Assembly (NCBI RefSeq): GCF_001931485.1
Contig: NZ_MSDV01000063.1
Span: forward strand, 1-64,000
Reading direction: 5' to 3'
DNA: 64,000 nt
Source of the DNA: Burkholderia sp. SRS-W-2-2016
Lineage (GTDB): Bacteria; Pseudomonadota; Gammaproteobacteria; Burkholderiales; Burkholderiaceae
Shown here: positions 24,038 through 31,138 of the stretch, in pieces
Numbering within the stretch: the first letter of the stretch is position 1
Layout of the letters: each line of letters starts with the position of its first letter
Made by a program: the position numbers and the translations under genes
The notes under the pieces: model-generated
The model's input: only the letters and a program-made list of their open reading frames with translations
Database searches by the model: none
Told to the model about the DNA's origin: nothing

Positions 24038-24457
24038 ATGCGCCAGGCTATCCATCATCTGAGCGTTCAGGCCCGCACCCGCGGCCTGGTCGAATTTACC
24101 GACGAGGTCCGTCGCTTCGTCGCCGAACAGGGTATCCGTACCGGTCTGCTGACACTGTTCTGCCGTCATACGTCGGCGTCGCTGCTGATTCAGGAGAATG
24201 CGGATCCATCGGTACGGCGCGATCTCGAACGCTACTTTGCGACGCTCGCGCCGGAGGACTCCGCACGCTACGAACACGACACCGAAGGCCCCGACGACAT
24301 GCCCGCCCATCTACGCACCGCGCTCACGCAAGTGCAGTTGTCGGTGCCGGTCGAACATGGACGGATGGTGCTCGGCACATGGCAGGGGCTCTATCTGTTC
24401 GAGCATCGTCAGCACACGCAGCCGCGCGATATCGTGCTGCATCTGCTCGGTGAATAA
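24038..24457 (+). CDS. YjbQ family protein (secondary thiamine-phosphate synthase-like)
   Basis: This 139-aa UPF0047/YjbQ protein is defined by the conserved C-R-H-T-S-A-S-L-L-I-Q-E-N stretch at about 45-57, the DMPAHLRTAL motif and the final G-TWQGLYLFEHR. E. coli YjbQ has weak thiamine-phosphate synthase activity, but the physiological role is unclear. Several thiamine-diphosphate enzymes (phosphoketolase, transketolase, pyruvate-oxidase-like) are encoded in this window, which is suggestive but not proof of a link. It sits between thioredoxin and aldolase genes on the same strand. Confidence 0.88.
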   Translation: MRQAIHHLSVQARTRGLVEFTDEVRRFVAEQGIRTGLLTLFCRHTSASLLIQENADPSVRRDLERYFATLAPEDSARYEHDTEGPDDMPAHLRTALTQVQLSVPVEHGRMVLGTWQGLYLFEHRQHTQPRDIVLHLLGE

Positions 24458-24538
24458 ACCCGTCACACGCATCACACGAAGGAACCCGCCACCGACTTTC
24501 CACCGCACACCGGTCCCGACCGAAAGGGAGCACTTCTC

Positions 24539-25558
24539 ATGGACACCCGTAGCGAGCTGCAAGCCACCGTCGACGCAATGGTTCAACCCGGCAAGGGTCT
24601 TCTCGCCGCCGACGAGAGCGGCCCGACCATCGCCAAACGCTTCAAGACGATCGGCCTCGAATCGACCGACGAACATCGCCGCGCGTACCGGAACCTGCTG
24701 CTCACCACACCGGGGCTCGGCGAGTTCGTCAGCGGCGTGATCCTCTATCAGGAGACGCTCGGCCAGAAAGCCGACGACGGCACGCCGTTCCCGCAACTGG
24801 CCGCCGCCAACGGCGTGGTGCCCGGCATCAAGGTCGATCTCGGCAAGGTGCCGCTCGCGCTGTCGCCCGGCGACGAAATCACCGAAGGACTCGACGGGCT
24901 CGCGAAACGCTTCGTCGACTACAAGCGGCAAGGCGCGCGCTTCGCGAAATGGCGCGCGGTCTACAACATCACCGCGACCCTGCCGGGCCGCGCGGCGATC
25001 GAAGCGAACGCGGAATCGCTCGCGCGCTACGCGGCGATCTGCCAGGAAGCCGGCATCGTGCCGATCGTCGAACCGGAAGTGCTGATGGACGGCGACCACA
25101 CGATCGGCCGCTGCGCGGAAGTGACCGAGGAGGTGTTGCACGAGGTGTTTCATGCGCTACACCGGCATCGCGTGGTGCTCGAACACATTCTGCTGAAGCC
25201 GAGCATGGTGCTGGCCGGCGCGGAGCATCAGCAGCAATCGAATACCGCCGACATCGCCACGGCCACCATCCGGGTACTCAAGCGCACGGTGCCGGCGGCG
25301 GTGCCCGGCATCGTGTTCCTGTCCGGCGGGCAGTCGCCCGAGGAAGCGACCGCGAATCTCGACGCGATGAACCGGCTCGGCCCGCTGCCGTGGAATCTGA
25401 GCTTCTCGTATGGGCGCGCGTTGCAGGAGCCGCCGTTGAATGCGTGGCGCGGTCAGGCCGGCAACGTCAACGAAGCGCAGCAGGCGTTGCTCAAGCGCGC
25501 CCGGCTCAATGGCGCGGCCGCGCTCGGCAAATACGACGCGTCGATGGAAAAAGACTGA
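24539..25558 (+). CDS. fba: Class I fructose-bisphosphate aldolase
   Basis: This 339-aa Schiff-base aldolase interconverts fructose-1,6-bisphosphate with dihydroxyacetone-P and glyceraldehyde-3-P. Motifs are LLAADESGPTIAKRF (Asp25), KWRAVYNI (Lys137), the acidic VEPE (178-181) and the Schiff-base Lys220 in ILLKPSMV. The length matches eukaryote-like class I enzymes rather than DhnA-type ones. AAAGGGAG precedes the ATG. It may be read from the thioredoxin-yjbQ transcript (81-nt gap). An antisense esterase remnant abuts its stop. Confidence 0.94.
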   Translation: MDTRSELQATVDAMVQPGKGLLAADESGPTIAKRFKTIGLESTDEHRRAYRNLLLTTPGLGEFVSGVILYQETLGQKADDGTPFPQLAAANGVVPGIKVDLGKVPLALSPGDEITEGLDGLAKRFVDYKRQGARFAKWRAVYNITATLPGRAAIEANAESLARYAAICQEAGIVPIVEPEVLMDGDHTIGRCAEVTEEVLHEVFHALHRHRVVLEHILLKPSMVLAGAEHQQQSNTADIATATIRVLKRTVPAAVPGIVFLSGGQSPEEATANLDAMNRLGPLPWNLSFSYGRALQEPPLNAWRGQAGNVNEAQQALLKRARLNGAAALGKYDASMEKD

Positions 25559-25930
25559 CTACGTCACCCTCTCCCCAAACACCGCCCGCTGCGCAGACGC
25601 GATAAACGCCTGCGCATCGCGGGCCGCTTGCACGGCCCCCGTCAGCCCGAAAAACTCGTGCGTCGCGCCCTGATAGTTGCGATGCTCGACCGCGACGCCG
25701 GCCTCGCACAGTTTCATCGCCAGCGTTTCGCCGTCCGAGCGCAGCGGATCGATGCCGGCCGTCACGATCGCGGTCGGCGGCAGACCGGCGAGGTTGGCGC
25801 TCGCGACATCGAGTAACGGGCTCGTCAGATCGGCCTCGCTATCGATCAGGTTCTGCATGAACCACAGCATCATCGCCTTGTTCAGCGGCTTCGCGTTGCG
25901 GTTCTCCTCGTAGGAGATCGACACACGCGA
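25559..25930 (-). pseudogene. 3' remnant of an HSL-type esterase/alpha-beta hydrolase
   Basis: About 120 residues match only the C-terminal third of a hormone-sensitive-lipase-family esterase. The fragment has NAKPLNKAMMLWF, PPTAIVTAGIDPLRSDGE (catalytic Asp) and a THEFFGL (catalytic His) segment. The HGGG oxyanion motif and the GDSAGG nucleophile are absent. Upstream, homology stops where a long terminator hairpin of the next gene begins. The 5' two-thirds have therefore been deleted or replaced, and the product cannot be catalytic. Confidence 0.75.
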
Positions 25931-25989
25931 AAAAGCGGTTGCCGGCGCGCGCCGATCGTCCCGATCAGCGCATCGCCGCAACCGCTTTT
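25931..25989. terminator. Bidirectional intrinsic terminator
   Basis: A perfect 12-bp stem, AAAAGCGGTTGC (25931-25942) and GCAACCGCTTTT (25978-25989), has a 35-nt loop. T-rich tails lie on both sides: TTTTATTTTC on the plus strand, TTTTTCG on the minus strand. It terminates the small secreted-protein gene at 26014 and marks the edge of the esterase remnant. Confidence 0.7.
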
Positions 25990-26013
25990 ATTTTCAGTCA
26001 GCGCAGCGCGAAA

Positions 26014-26307
26014 CTACTGCCCCTTCGTATCGCTGCTCGCATTCGCGCCCGGCATGTTGGTGGTATCGGTCGCGGACTTGGTCGACTTCGAATGCTTCTT
26101 CTGATGCTGTTTCCCCTGGTGGGTCATACCCGATGTCGCCGCCCCGGCATCGCCGCCCTCGCGTGTCGAGGTCGCGGCATTACCGTTCGGGTCGTTGCCG
26201 GCGGGGCCGCCCCCGCCCCCACCGCCGGCGCCCTGCGCGAGCGCCAGCGACGAAGCTGCAAGCAAGCTGGAAACGAGCACTGCGTGTCTGATCTTCACGA
26301 TCGTCAT
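26014..26307 (-). CDS. Small secreted Gly-rich, Lys/His-rich protein
   Basis: This 97-aa precursor has a clear signal peptide (MTIVKIRHAVLVSSLLAASS, cleavage after SLALA). It is followed by a run of eight near-consecutive glycines, a polar Asn/Thr/Ser-rich segment and a basic patch (HQGKQHQKKHSKSTKSA). No family is recognised. AGGAG lies 6 nt before the ATG, and the gene has its own terminator, so it is likely real and expressed. A protein of the same design is encoded at 39332. Confidence 0.65.
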   Translation of the reverse strand: MTIVKIRHAVLVSSLLAASSLALAQGAGGGGGGGPAGNDPNGNAATSTREGGDAGAATSGMTHQGKQHQKKHSKSTKSATDTTNMPGANASSDTKGQ

Positions 26308-26435
26308 GTCGATTCTCCTGGGTGTCGAAAGTATCGGAAGGACGCCGGCGCGCGCTGACTCGCGTGCGCCTATCCCAGCGATATTTCAGCAAGGGCTGTG
26401 CCGCGGGAAAGCCGCGCGCCCGTCAGGAATCAACA

Positions 26436-28544
26436 TCAGGTCTGGCACGCGACCAGCGCGTGCAGTTCGTCGATATTGAACGGCTTCGCGAGAATCGCGA
26501 TTCCGAGCCGCCGTGCGCGTTCGAGTTCGTCCGCGTAGCCGGTCATCAGCGCGATCTTCTGCGACGGCCACGCGCTGCGCACTTTCTCGGCGAGGTCGAT
26601 GCCGTTCAGCTTGCCCGGCATCTGGATGTCGGACAGCACCAGCTCGAAGCGCGCGCCGCCGTTCAGCACGTCGAACGCCTGATCGGCGGTCGGCTCGTGG
26701 CGCACCTCGCAGCCGAAGGTTTCGAGCACCGCCGTCACGCCGGCCGCGACGTCCTCGTTGTCCTCGACCAGCAGCACCGCGCTGTTCGGCGTCGCGACCG
26801 CGCGCGGCGCCTCGACGCTCGCACTCGCGCCGCGCGGGATATGACGCGGCAGAAACAGCCGCACCGTGGTGCCGCTGCCCGGCACGCTGTCGATCTTCGC
26901 GGTGCCGCCGGCCTGCTCGCACATCGACAGCACCTGCGCGAGTCCGAGCCCGGTACCCGAGCCGCGCAGCTTGGTCGTAAACAGCGGCTCGAATGCGCGC
27001 CGCGCGACCGCCTCGGGCATTCCCTCGCCGTCGTCGGAACAGGCGATCAGCACGTATTCGCCGTCCGGCAGCAGCGTATCGCTGCTCACCAGCCGGTTGT
27101 TCTGGCAGCGGACCACGAAGTGGCCGCCGCGCGGCATCGCATCGCGCGCGTTCATCGCGATGTTCATGATCGCGAATTCGAGGTCGGTCGGATCGGCGAG
27201 CACCTGCCACAGATTGTCCGGAATCCTCAGCGATAGCTCGACCGTGTCGCCGAGCGCCGCGCCGAGCAGCGGCGCGGCCGCCGGCAGCCAGCGCGACAGA
27301 TCGACCTGTTCCTGCTTGAGCGGCTGCTTGCGCGCGACGCTCAGCAACTGACGCGTCAGCGTTTCGGCGGAGGTGGTCGCGCGCTCGACCGCGAGCACTT
27401 CTTTTTCCAGATTGTTGTAGTGCTTCAGGCGCGCGAGTTCGGTATTGGCCGACACCACCATCAGCAGATTGTTGAAGTCGTGCGCGACGTTCGCGACCAG
27501 GTTGCCGAGCGCGCCCATCCGCTGCAATTGCCGGCTCGATGCCTCAGCGGACAGCCGCATCGCGACCTCGCCCTGCCAGCGCTCCCACGCGCGCCGCTCC
27601 GCTTCGAGCTGACGCAGCGAGTAAAACACCAGCAGCCAGATCGCGATGCACGGCACCGCGGTCAAGCCGGCAATCATCAGAAAATGGCTGCGCCAGCCGG
27701 CCACGATCGACGAAATCGCGTACGCGCTCATCACATACAGCGGGTAGTCGCCGACCCGGCGAAACGCGAGCAGCCGCTCGATGCCGTCGACGCTCGACTT
27801 CAACCGCACGTGACCGAACAGCTGTTTGTCGCGCAACGCGGAAGTAAATGCGCTGTTCGACGCCGGCCGCGCGCCCTGCGGCCAGGCCGGATAGCGCACC
27901 AGCAGATTGCCGTCCTGGCGATACAGCGCGAGCGTGAGCGACGGATCGTGATTGGTCAGATCGCGATAAAAGCGCGAAAAGTACTCGTTGCGCAGCGCGA
28001 CACTCACCACGCCGAGAAACTGGCCGTCCGCGCCGGAGCGGCCGGTGGTGGTCGTGAACACATCGGTCTTTGACAGCGGCCCGAACATCGGCAGCGAAAA
28101 ATACGGCTGCGGCCGCATCGCTTTCGCGGCAAGAAAATCTTCGCGCTGGGCGTTCGAAATCCTCGGCGCCGGATACGCGAGGCTCGACGCGAGCAGATCG
28201 CCGTTCGCGCCGAGCAGCCCGATCGACGACACCTGCGGAAAATCGCCGCCGATATCGCGCAGCCGATCGTGCAACTCGCCCTCGCGCGCGCGGATCTGCG
28301 CGTCGTCGGCATGGCCGAGCAGGTCGATGATGCGCGAGGCCATCTGGCGGTTCAGGTCGAGCACCTTGACGGCCTGCTCGTCGGCGACCCGCGCGAGCCG
28401 GTCGATCATGTTGTTCGCGTCGGCGATCCGGCGCTGGTAGTCGAAATAGCCATAGCCGGCGAGGCAGGCCAGCGGAAACACGATCGACACGACCAGCACG
28501 ATGAGCAGCATCCGGCGCGTCGCGGCGAAGTTGCGCGATGGCAT
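26436..28544 (-). CDS. Hybrid sensor histidine kinase with C-terminal receiver
   Basis: This inner-membrane sensor of about 702 aa has a TM helix at 12-34 and a periplasmic Cache-like sensor region to about 265, containing the FFT/TTTTGRSG stretch. TM2 lies near 275-297. The kinase core has phospho-acceptor His in NVAHDFNNLL, N-box NIAMNARDAMP, G1 DDGEGMPE, F-box FEPLFTTK and G2 GTGLGLA. A receiver domain (phospho-Asp in LSDIQMPG, Lys in LAKPFN) ends the protein. There is no separate output regulator beside it. The start is uncertain; ATG at 28595 is an alternative. Neither has a strong ribosome site. Confidence 0.85.
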   Translation of the reverse strand: MPSRNFAATRRMLLIVLVVSIVFPLACLAGYGYFDYQRRIADANNMIDRLARVADEQAVKVLDLNRQMASRIIDLLGHADDAQIRAREGELHDRLRDIGGDFPQVSSIGLLGANGDLLASSLAYPAPRISNAQREDFLAAKAMRPQPYFSLPMFGPLSKTDVFTTTTGRSGADGQFLGVVSVALRNEYFSRFYRDLTNHDPSLTLALYRQDGNLLVRYPAWPQGARPASNSAFTSALRDKQLFGHVRLKSSVDGIERLLAFRRVGDYPLYVMSAYAISSIVAGWRSHFLMIAGLTAVPCIAIWLLVFYSLRQLEAERRAWERWQGEVAMRLSAEASSRQLQRMGALGNLVANVAHDFNNLLMVVSANTELARLKHYNNLEKEVLAVERATTSAETLTRQLLSVARKQPLKQEQVDLSRWLPAAAPLLGAALGDTVELSLRIPDNLWQVLADPTDLEFAIMNIAMNARDAMPRGGHFVVRCQNNRLVSSDTLLPDGEYVLIACSDDGEGMPEAVARRAFEPLFTTKLRGSGTGLGLAQVLSMCEQAGGTAKIDSVPGSGTTVRLFLPRHIPRGASASVEAPRAVATPNSAVLLVEDNEDVAAGVTAVLETFGCEVRHEPTADQAFDVLNGGARFELVLSDIQMPGKLNGIDLAEKVRSAWPSQKIALMTGYADELERARRLGIAILAKPFNIDELHALVACQT

Positions 28545-28876
28545 CGGTAAATCGACTGCAACTCGTTCTGCACGCTGCACGGTCCGCCACTCCATCAGAT
28601 TGCTTACATTCGCGGAAGTCGCGCCGGCAAGTTCGCGTCCGGCTGTTCGCTCGCTAATTCCCTTATCTCGAAATTTACCGCACTTCCGGCGATGTTCCCA
28701 AGCGGCTCGACGCCCGGCAACGCGCGCCGCCGCGGCGGCCGAGCCGGCGCGGGTCGGGCCGATCCGGGCACGGCGATTGCTGCCGCATTGCTGTTCCCCC
28801 ACAGCCCGCCCCGAGTACCCGCTCGACGCCGTAACGCGGCGCCGGCGGCCGGTTTATCCGCACGCGAGGAATCACC
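28545..28876. other. Intergenic region between divergent sensor kinase and Rieske-reductase genes
   Basis: These 332 bases contain no supportable gene apart from the possible N-terminal extension of the kinase up to 28595. A short AT-richer patch at 28655-28680 (CTTATCTCGAAATTTAC) could contribute to promoters. I see no clear operator. Confidence 0.35.
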
Positions 28877-30535
28877 ATGTCCACGACTGCCCGCCGTGTC
28901 GCCCGGCTATCGCAACTGCGCACGGACCGTGCCGAGCGCGTCGAGGTCGACGGCACACCGATCCTGCTGGTGCGCGACGGCGACACCGTGCACGCATATT
29001 CGGCCGACTGTCCACACGCGGGCGCGCCGCTCGAAGAAGGCGCGCTGTGCCACGGCCGGATCATCTGTCCATGGCACAAGGGCACGTTCGACGTCGCGAC
29101 CGGCAGCGTGCTGGAGCCGCCGCCGCTGCTGCCGCTCGACCGCTATCCGGTGACGCTCGACGGCGACGACGTGCTGGTCTGCGCGCAGAAACTGCCGCCG
29201 CCGCAGCCGGACGCAAATGCAAACGCAAGCGCTAGCGCAAACGCGAGCTCGCAAACGCAGGCCGGCGCCGCTGGCGAAACCCCGCACTTCGTCGTGATCG
29301 GCGCGGGCGCGGCCGGCGCCGCCGCGTGCGCGGCATTGCGCGAGTGCGGCTTCGCGGGCCGTATCACGCTGATCGGCGACGAACCGCACGCGCCGTACGA
29401 CCGCACGTCGCTGAGCAAATTCGTACCGTCGTTCGAGATGGCGCCCGCCGACGTGCCGCCGCTGCTGCCGCCCGACTGGCTGCAAACGCACGGAATCGAG
29501 CGGCTGGTCGCGAAGGTCGCGCGGCTCGACGTGCCGGCGCGCACGATTCATTTCGAAGCCGGCGCGACGGCCCCGACGCAAGCCATCGAGCCACTGAAAT
29601 ACGACACCGCGCTGCTCGCCACCGGCAGCGTGCCGAAAGTGCCGGACATCCCCGGCCGCGATCTCGGCGGCGTGCACGTGCTGCGCCATCTCGACGACGC
29701 GGCCGCGCTGGTCGATGCGCTCGGCGACGACGCGACGCAGACCCGCGTCGCGATTCTCGGCAGCAGTTTCATCGGCCTCGAAGTCGCGTCCGCGTTGCGC
29801 AAGCACGGCGTGCCGGTCACCGTGATCTCGCCCGCCAAAGTGCCGTTCGCGAAGCAGTTCGGCGAACGCGCGGGCCAGATGTTTCGCGCGCTGCACGAAA
29901 GCAATGGCGTGCGGTTCCGGCTCGGCACCCAGGTCGTCTCGCTCGAAGGCGACGAAGGCAACGTGCATGCGGTGATGCTCGAAGGCGGCGAGCACGTCGA
30001 CGCTGACGTCGTGCTGCTCGGCACGGGCGTCACGCCGGCGACCGGGTTCGTCGACGGACTGCCGTTGCAGAAGGACGGCGGGATCGTCGTCAACGCGGGA
30101 ATGCACGCCGCGTGCGGGCTCTACGCGGCCGGCGATATCGCGGTGTTCTCGCTGCACGAGAATCAGGAGCCGGTGCGCATCGAACACTGGCGGGTCGCGC
30201 AGCAGCATGCGCGGATCGCCGCGCAGAACATGTGCGGCGCGCGCAATCGCTACAACGACGTGCCGTTTTTCTGGACCTATCACTTCGGCAAGAACTTCGG
30301 GTATCTCGGCCATGCGAGCGAGTGGGACGAGATCGTCGTCGATGGCGATCTCGACCGGCACAGCTTCATCGCGCTGTACGTGCGCGACGGCAACGTCGAC
30401 GCGGTGCTCGCGTGCGAACGCGAAGCGCTGACCGCGCGTTTGAGCGATGCGATGCGCGGCGGGCTAACGCGCGCCGATGCGCTCGCGATGATCGGCGAGC
30501 ATGCGCGGCAGGCGTCGCCAGCGGCCGGATCGTGA
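28877..30535 (+). CDS. Rieske ferredoxin-FAD/NAD(P)H reductase fusion (AIF-like)
   Basis: This 552-aa protein joins a Rieske [2Fe-2S] domain (C45-P-H47 and C64-P-W-H67) to a pyridine-nucleotide-disulfide-type reductase. The reductase has FAD motif VVIGAGAAG at about 139-147, the RTSLSK loop, NAD motif ILGSSFIGLE near 295 and a C-terminal YAAGDIA. The two parts are linked by a low-complexity Ala/Asn/Ser segment at 107-134. Similar fusions act as electron-transfer units for oxygenases or nitrite-reductase-like enzymes, but no terminal oxidase is adjacent. GAGGA precedes the ATG. It is divergent from the hybrid kinase, which may regulate it. Confidence 0.88.
   Translation: MSTTARRVARLSQLRTDRAERVEVDGTPILLVRDGDTVHAYSADCPHAGAPLEEGALCHGRIICPWHKGTFDVATGSVLEPPPLLPLDRYPVTLDGDDVLVCAQKLPPPQPDANANASASANASSQTQAGAAGETPHFVVIGAGAAGAAACAALRECGFAGRITLIGDEPHAPYDRTSLSKFVPSFEMAPADVPPLLPPDWLQTHGIERLVAKVARLDVPARTIHFEAGATAPTQAIEPLKYDTALLATGSVPKVPDIPGRDLGGVHVLRHLDDAAALVDALGDDATQTRVAILGSSFIGLEVASALRKHGVPVTVISPAKVPFAKQFGERAGQMFRALHESNGVRFRLGTQVVSLEGDEGNVHAVMLEGGEHVDADVVLLGTGVTPATGFVDGLPLQKDGGIVVNAGMHAACGLYAAGDIAVFSLHENQEPVRIEHWRVAQQHARIAAQNMCGARNRYNDVPFFWTYHFGKNFGYLGHASEWDEIVVDGDLDRHSFIALYVRDGNVDAVLACEREALTARLSDAMRGGLTRADALAMIGEHARQASPAAGS
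29211..29260 (+). repeat. Degenerate GCAAAC/GC repeats encoding the interdomain linker
   Basis: Within the fusion gene, GCAAATGC, GCAAACGC, GCAAGCGC, GCTAGCGC and GCAAACGCGA units follow one another. They encode alternating Asn/Ser and Ala residues (NANASASANASS). The pattern suggests expansion by slippage in a flexible linker. Confidence 0.6.
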
Positions 30536-30589
30536 CGGCGGGAACCGTCACCGCGCTTAATTCAACCAGCACCAGGAGGAACCGTTGCC

Positions 30590-30763
30590 ATGACGACCAA
30601 CAAGGAAAAGCATCCGAATTCGGAAAAGAGCGAAAAGCAGATCGACAAAGAGGTCGAGGACAGCTTCCCGGCCAGCGATCCCCCTTCCACCGGAGGCACG
30701 ACCAAGATCGTTCCGGAAGAGGACAAGAAGAAAACCGGTAAGGACAAGTCCGCCGGCAGCTAG
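30590..30763 (+). CDS. Small charged protein with SFPASDPPS motif
   Basis: This 57-aa hydrophilic protein is rich in Lys and Glu, with the core VEDSFPASDPPS. That motif recurs in many short stress-associated proteins of proteobacteria with unknown function. AGGAGG lies 9-10 nt before the ATG. The gene follows the Rieske-reductase fusion by 54 nt on the same strand, so it may share its transcript. A strong hairpin follows the stop. Confidence 0.72.
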   Translation: MTTNKEKHPNSEKSEKQIDKEVEDSFPASDPPSTGGTTKIVPEEDKKKTGKDKSAGS

Positions 30764-30775
30764 AGGCGTGGCGGC

Positions 30776-30796
30776 GCGGCGCCGGCGTGGCGCCGC
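30776..30796. terminator. Hairpin between convergent small genes
   Basis: A perfect 8-bp stem, GCGGCGCC (30776-30783) and GGCGCCGC (30789-30796), has a 5-nt loop. It lies 13 nt after the stop of the small charged protein and ahead of the stop of the convergent DUF2934 gene. No U-tract is present. Confidence 0.45.
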
Positions 30797-30833
30797 CCGG
30801 AGCCTTCGGCGCTGCGCAAGCGTCGAGCGACGC

Positions 30834-31010
30834 TTACTTCATCGTGTCGCCCGACACCGGCCCGCTTTCGACCGGCGGCGCCTCCTTCTCGATCTCGCTG
30901 CGCGCCCGCTGCCAATACTGCTCGGGCGTGCCCTTCGGTTCGTCCGCCTGTTGCCACAGGTAATACGCGCGAGTGCGGATCTGTTCTTCGACGCTCGGTT
31001 CCTGTTCCAT
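30834..31010 (-). CDS. DUF2934-family small protein
   Basis: This 58-aa protein has the DUF2934 core: VEEQIRTRAYYLWQQADEPKG, then PEQYWQRARSEIE, followed by a short acidic tail. The R-A-Y-x-L-W-E/Q pattern with a conserved Trp is typical of these proteins, which are often encoded near glycogen/trehalose enzymes. Here it lies upstream of glgX on the same strand, but glgX is read from the far side, so the genes are neighbours rather than an obvious operon. The function is unknown. AGGGGTGAGC precedes the ATG. Confidence 0.72.
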   Translation of the reverse strand: MEQEPSVEEQIRTRAYYLWQQADEPKGTPEQYWQRARSEIEKEAPPVESGPVSGDTMK

Positions 31011-31138
31011 TTGCTCACCCCTGGCTGGCTATACGCGGATGCGCGGCGGTCGCGAAACGGACCGCGCGGGCGCAGCGTTATGGACAGCGAAGCAACCGTT
31101 GTTCCCGGGTGCGCGGGTGTTACGACGCGTTGATGTGC

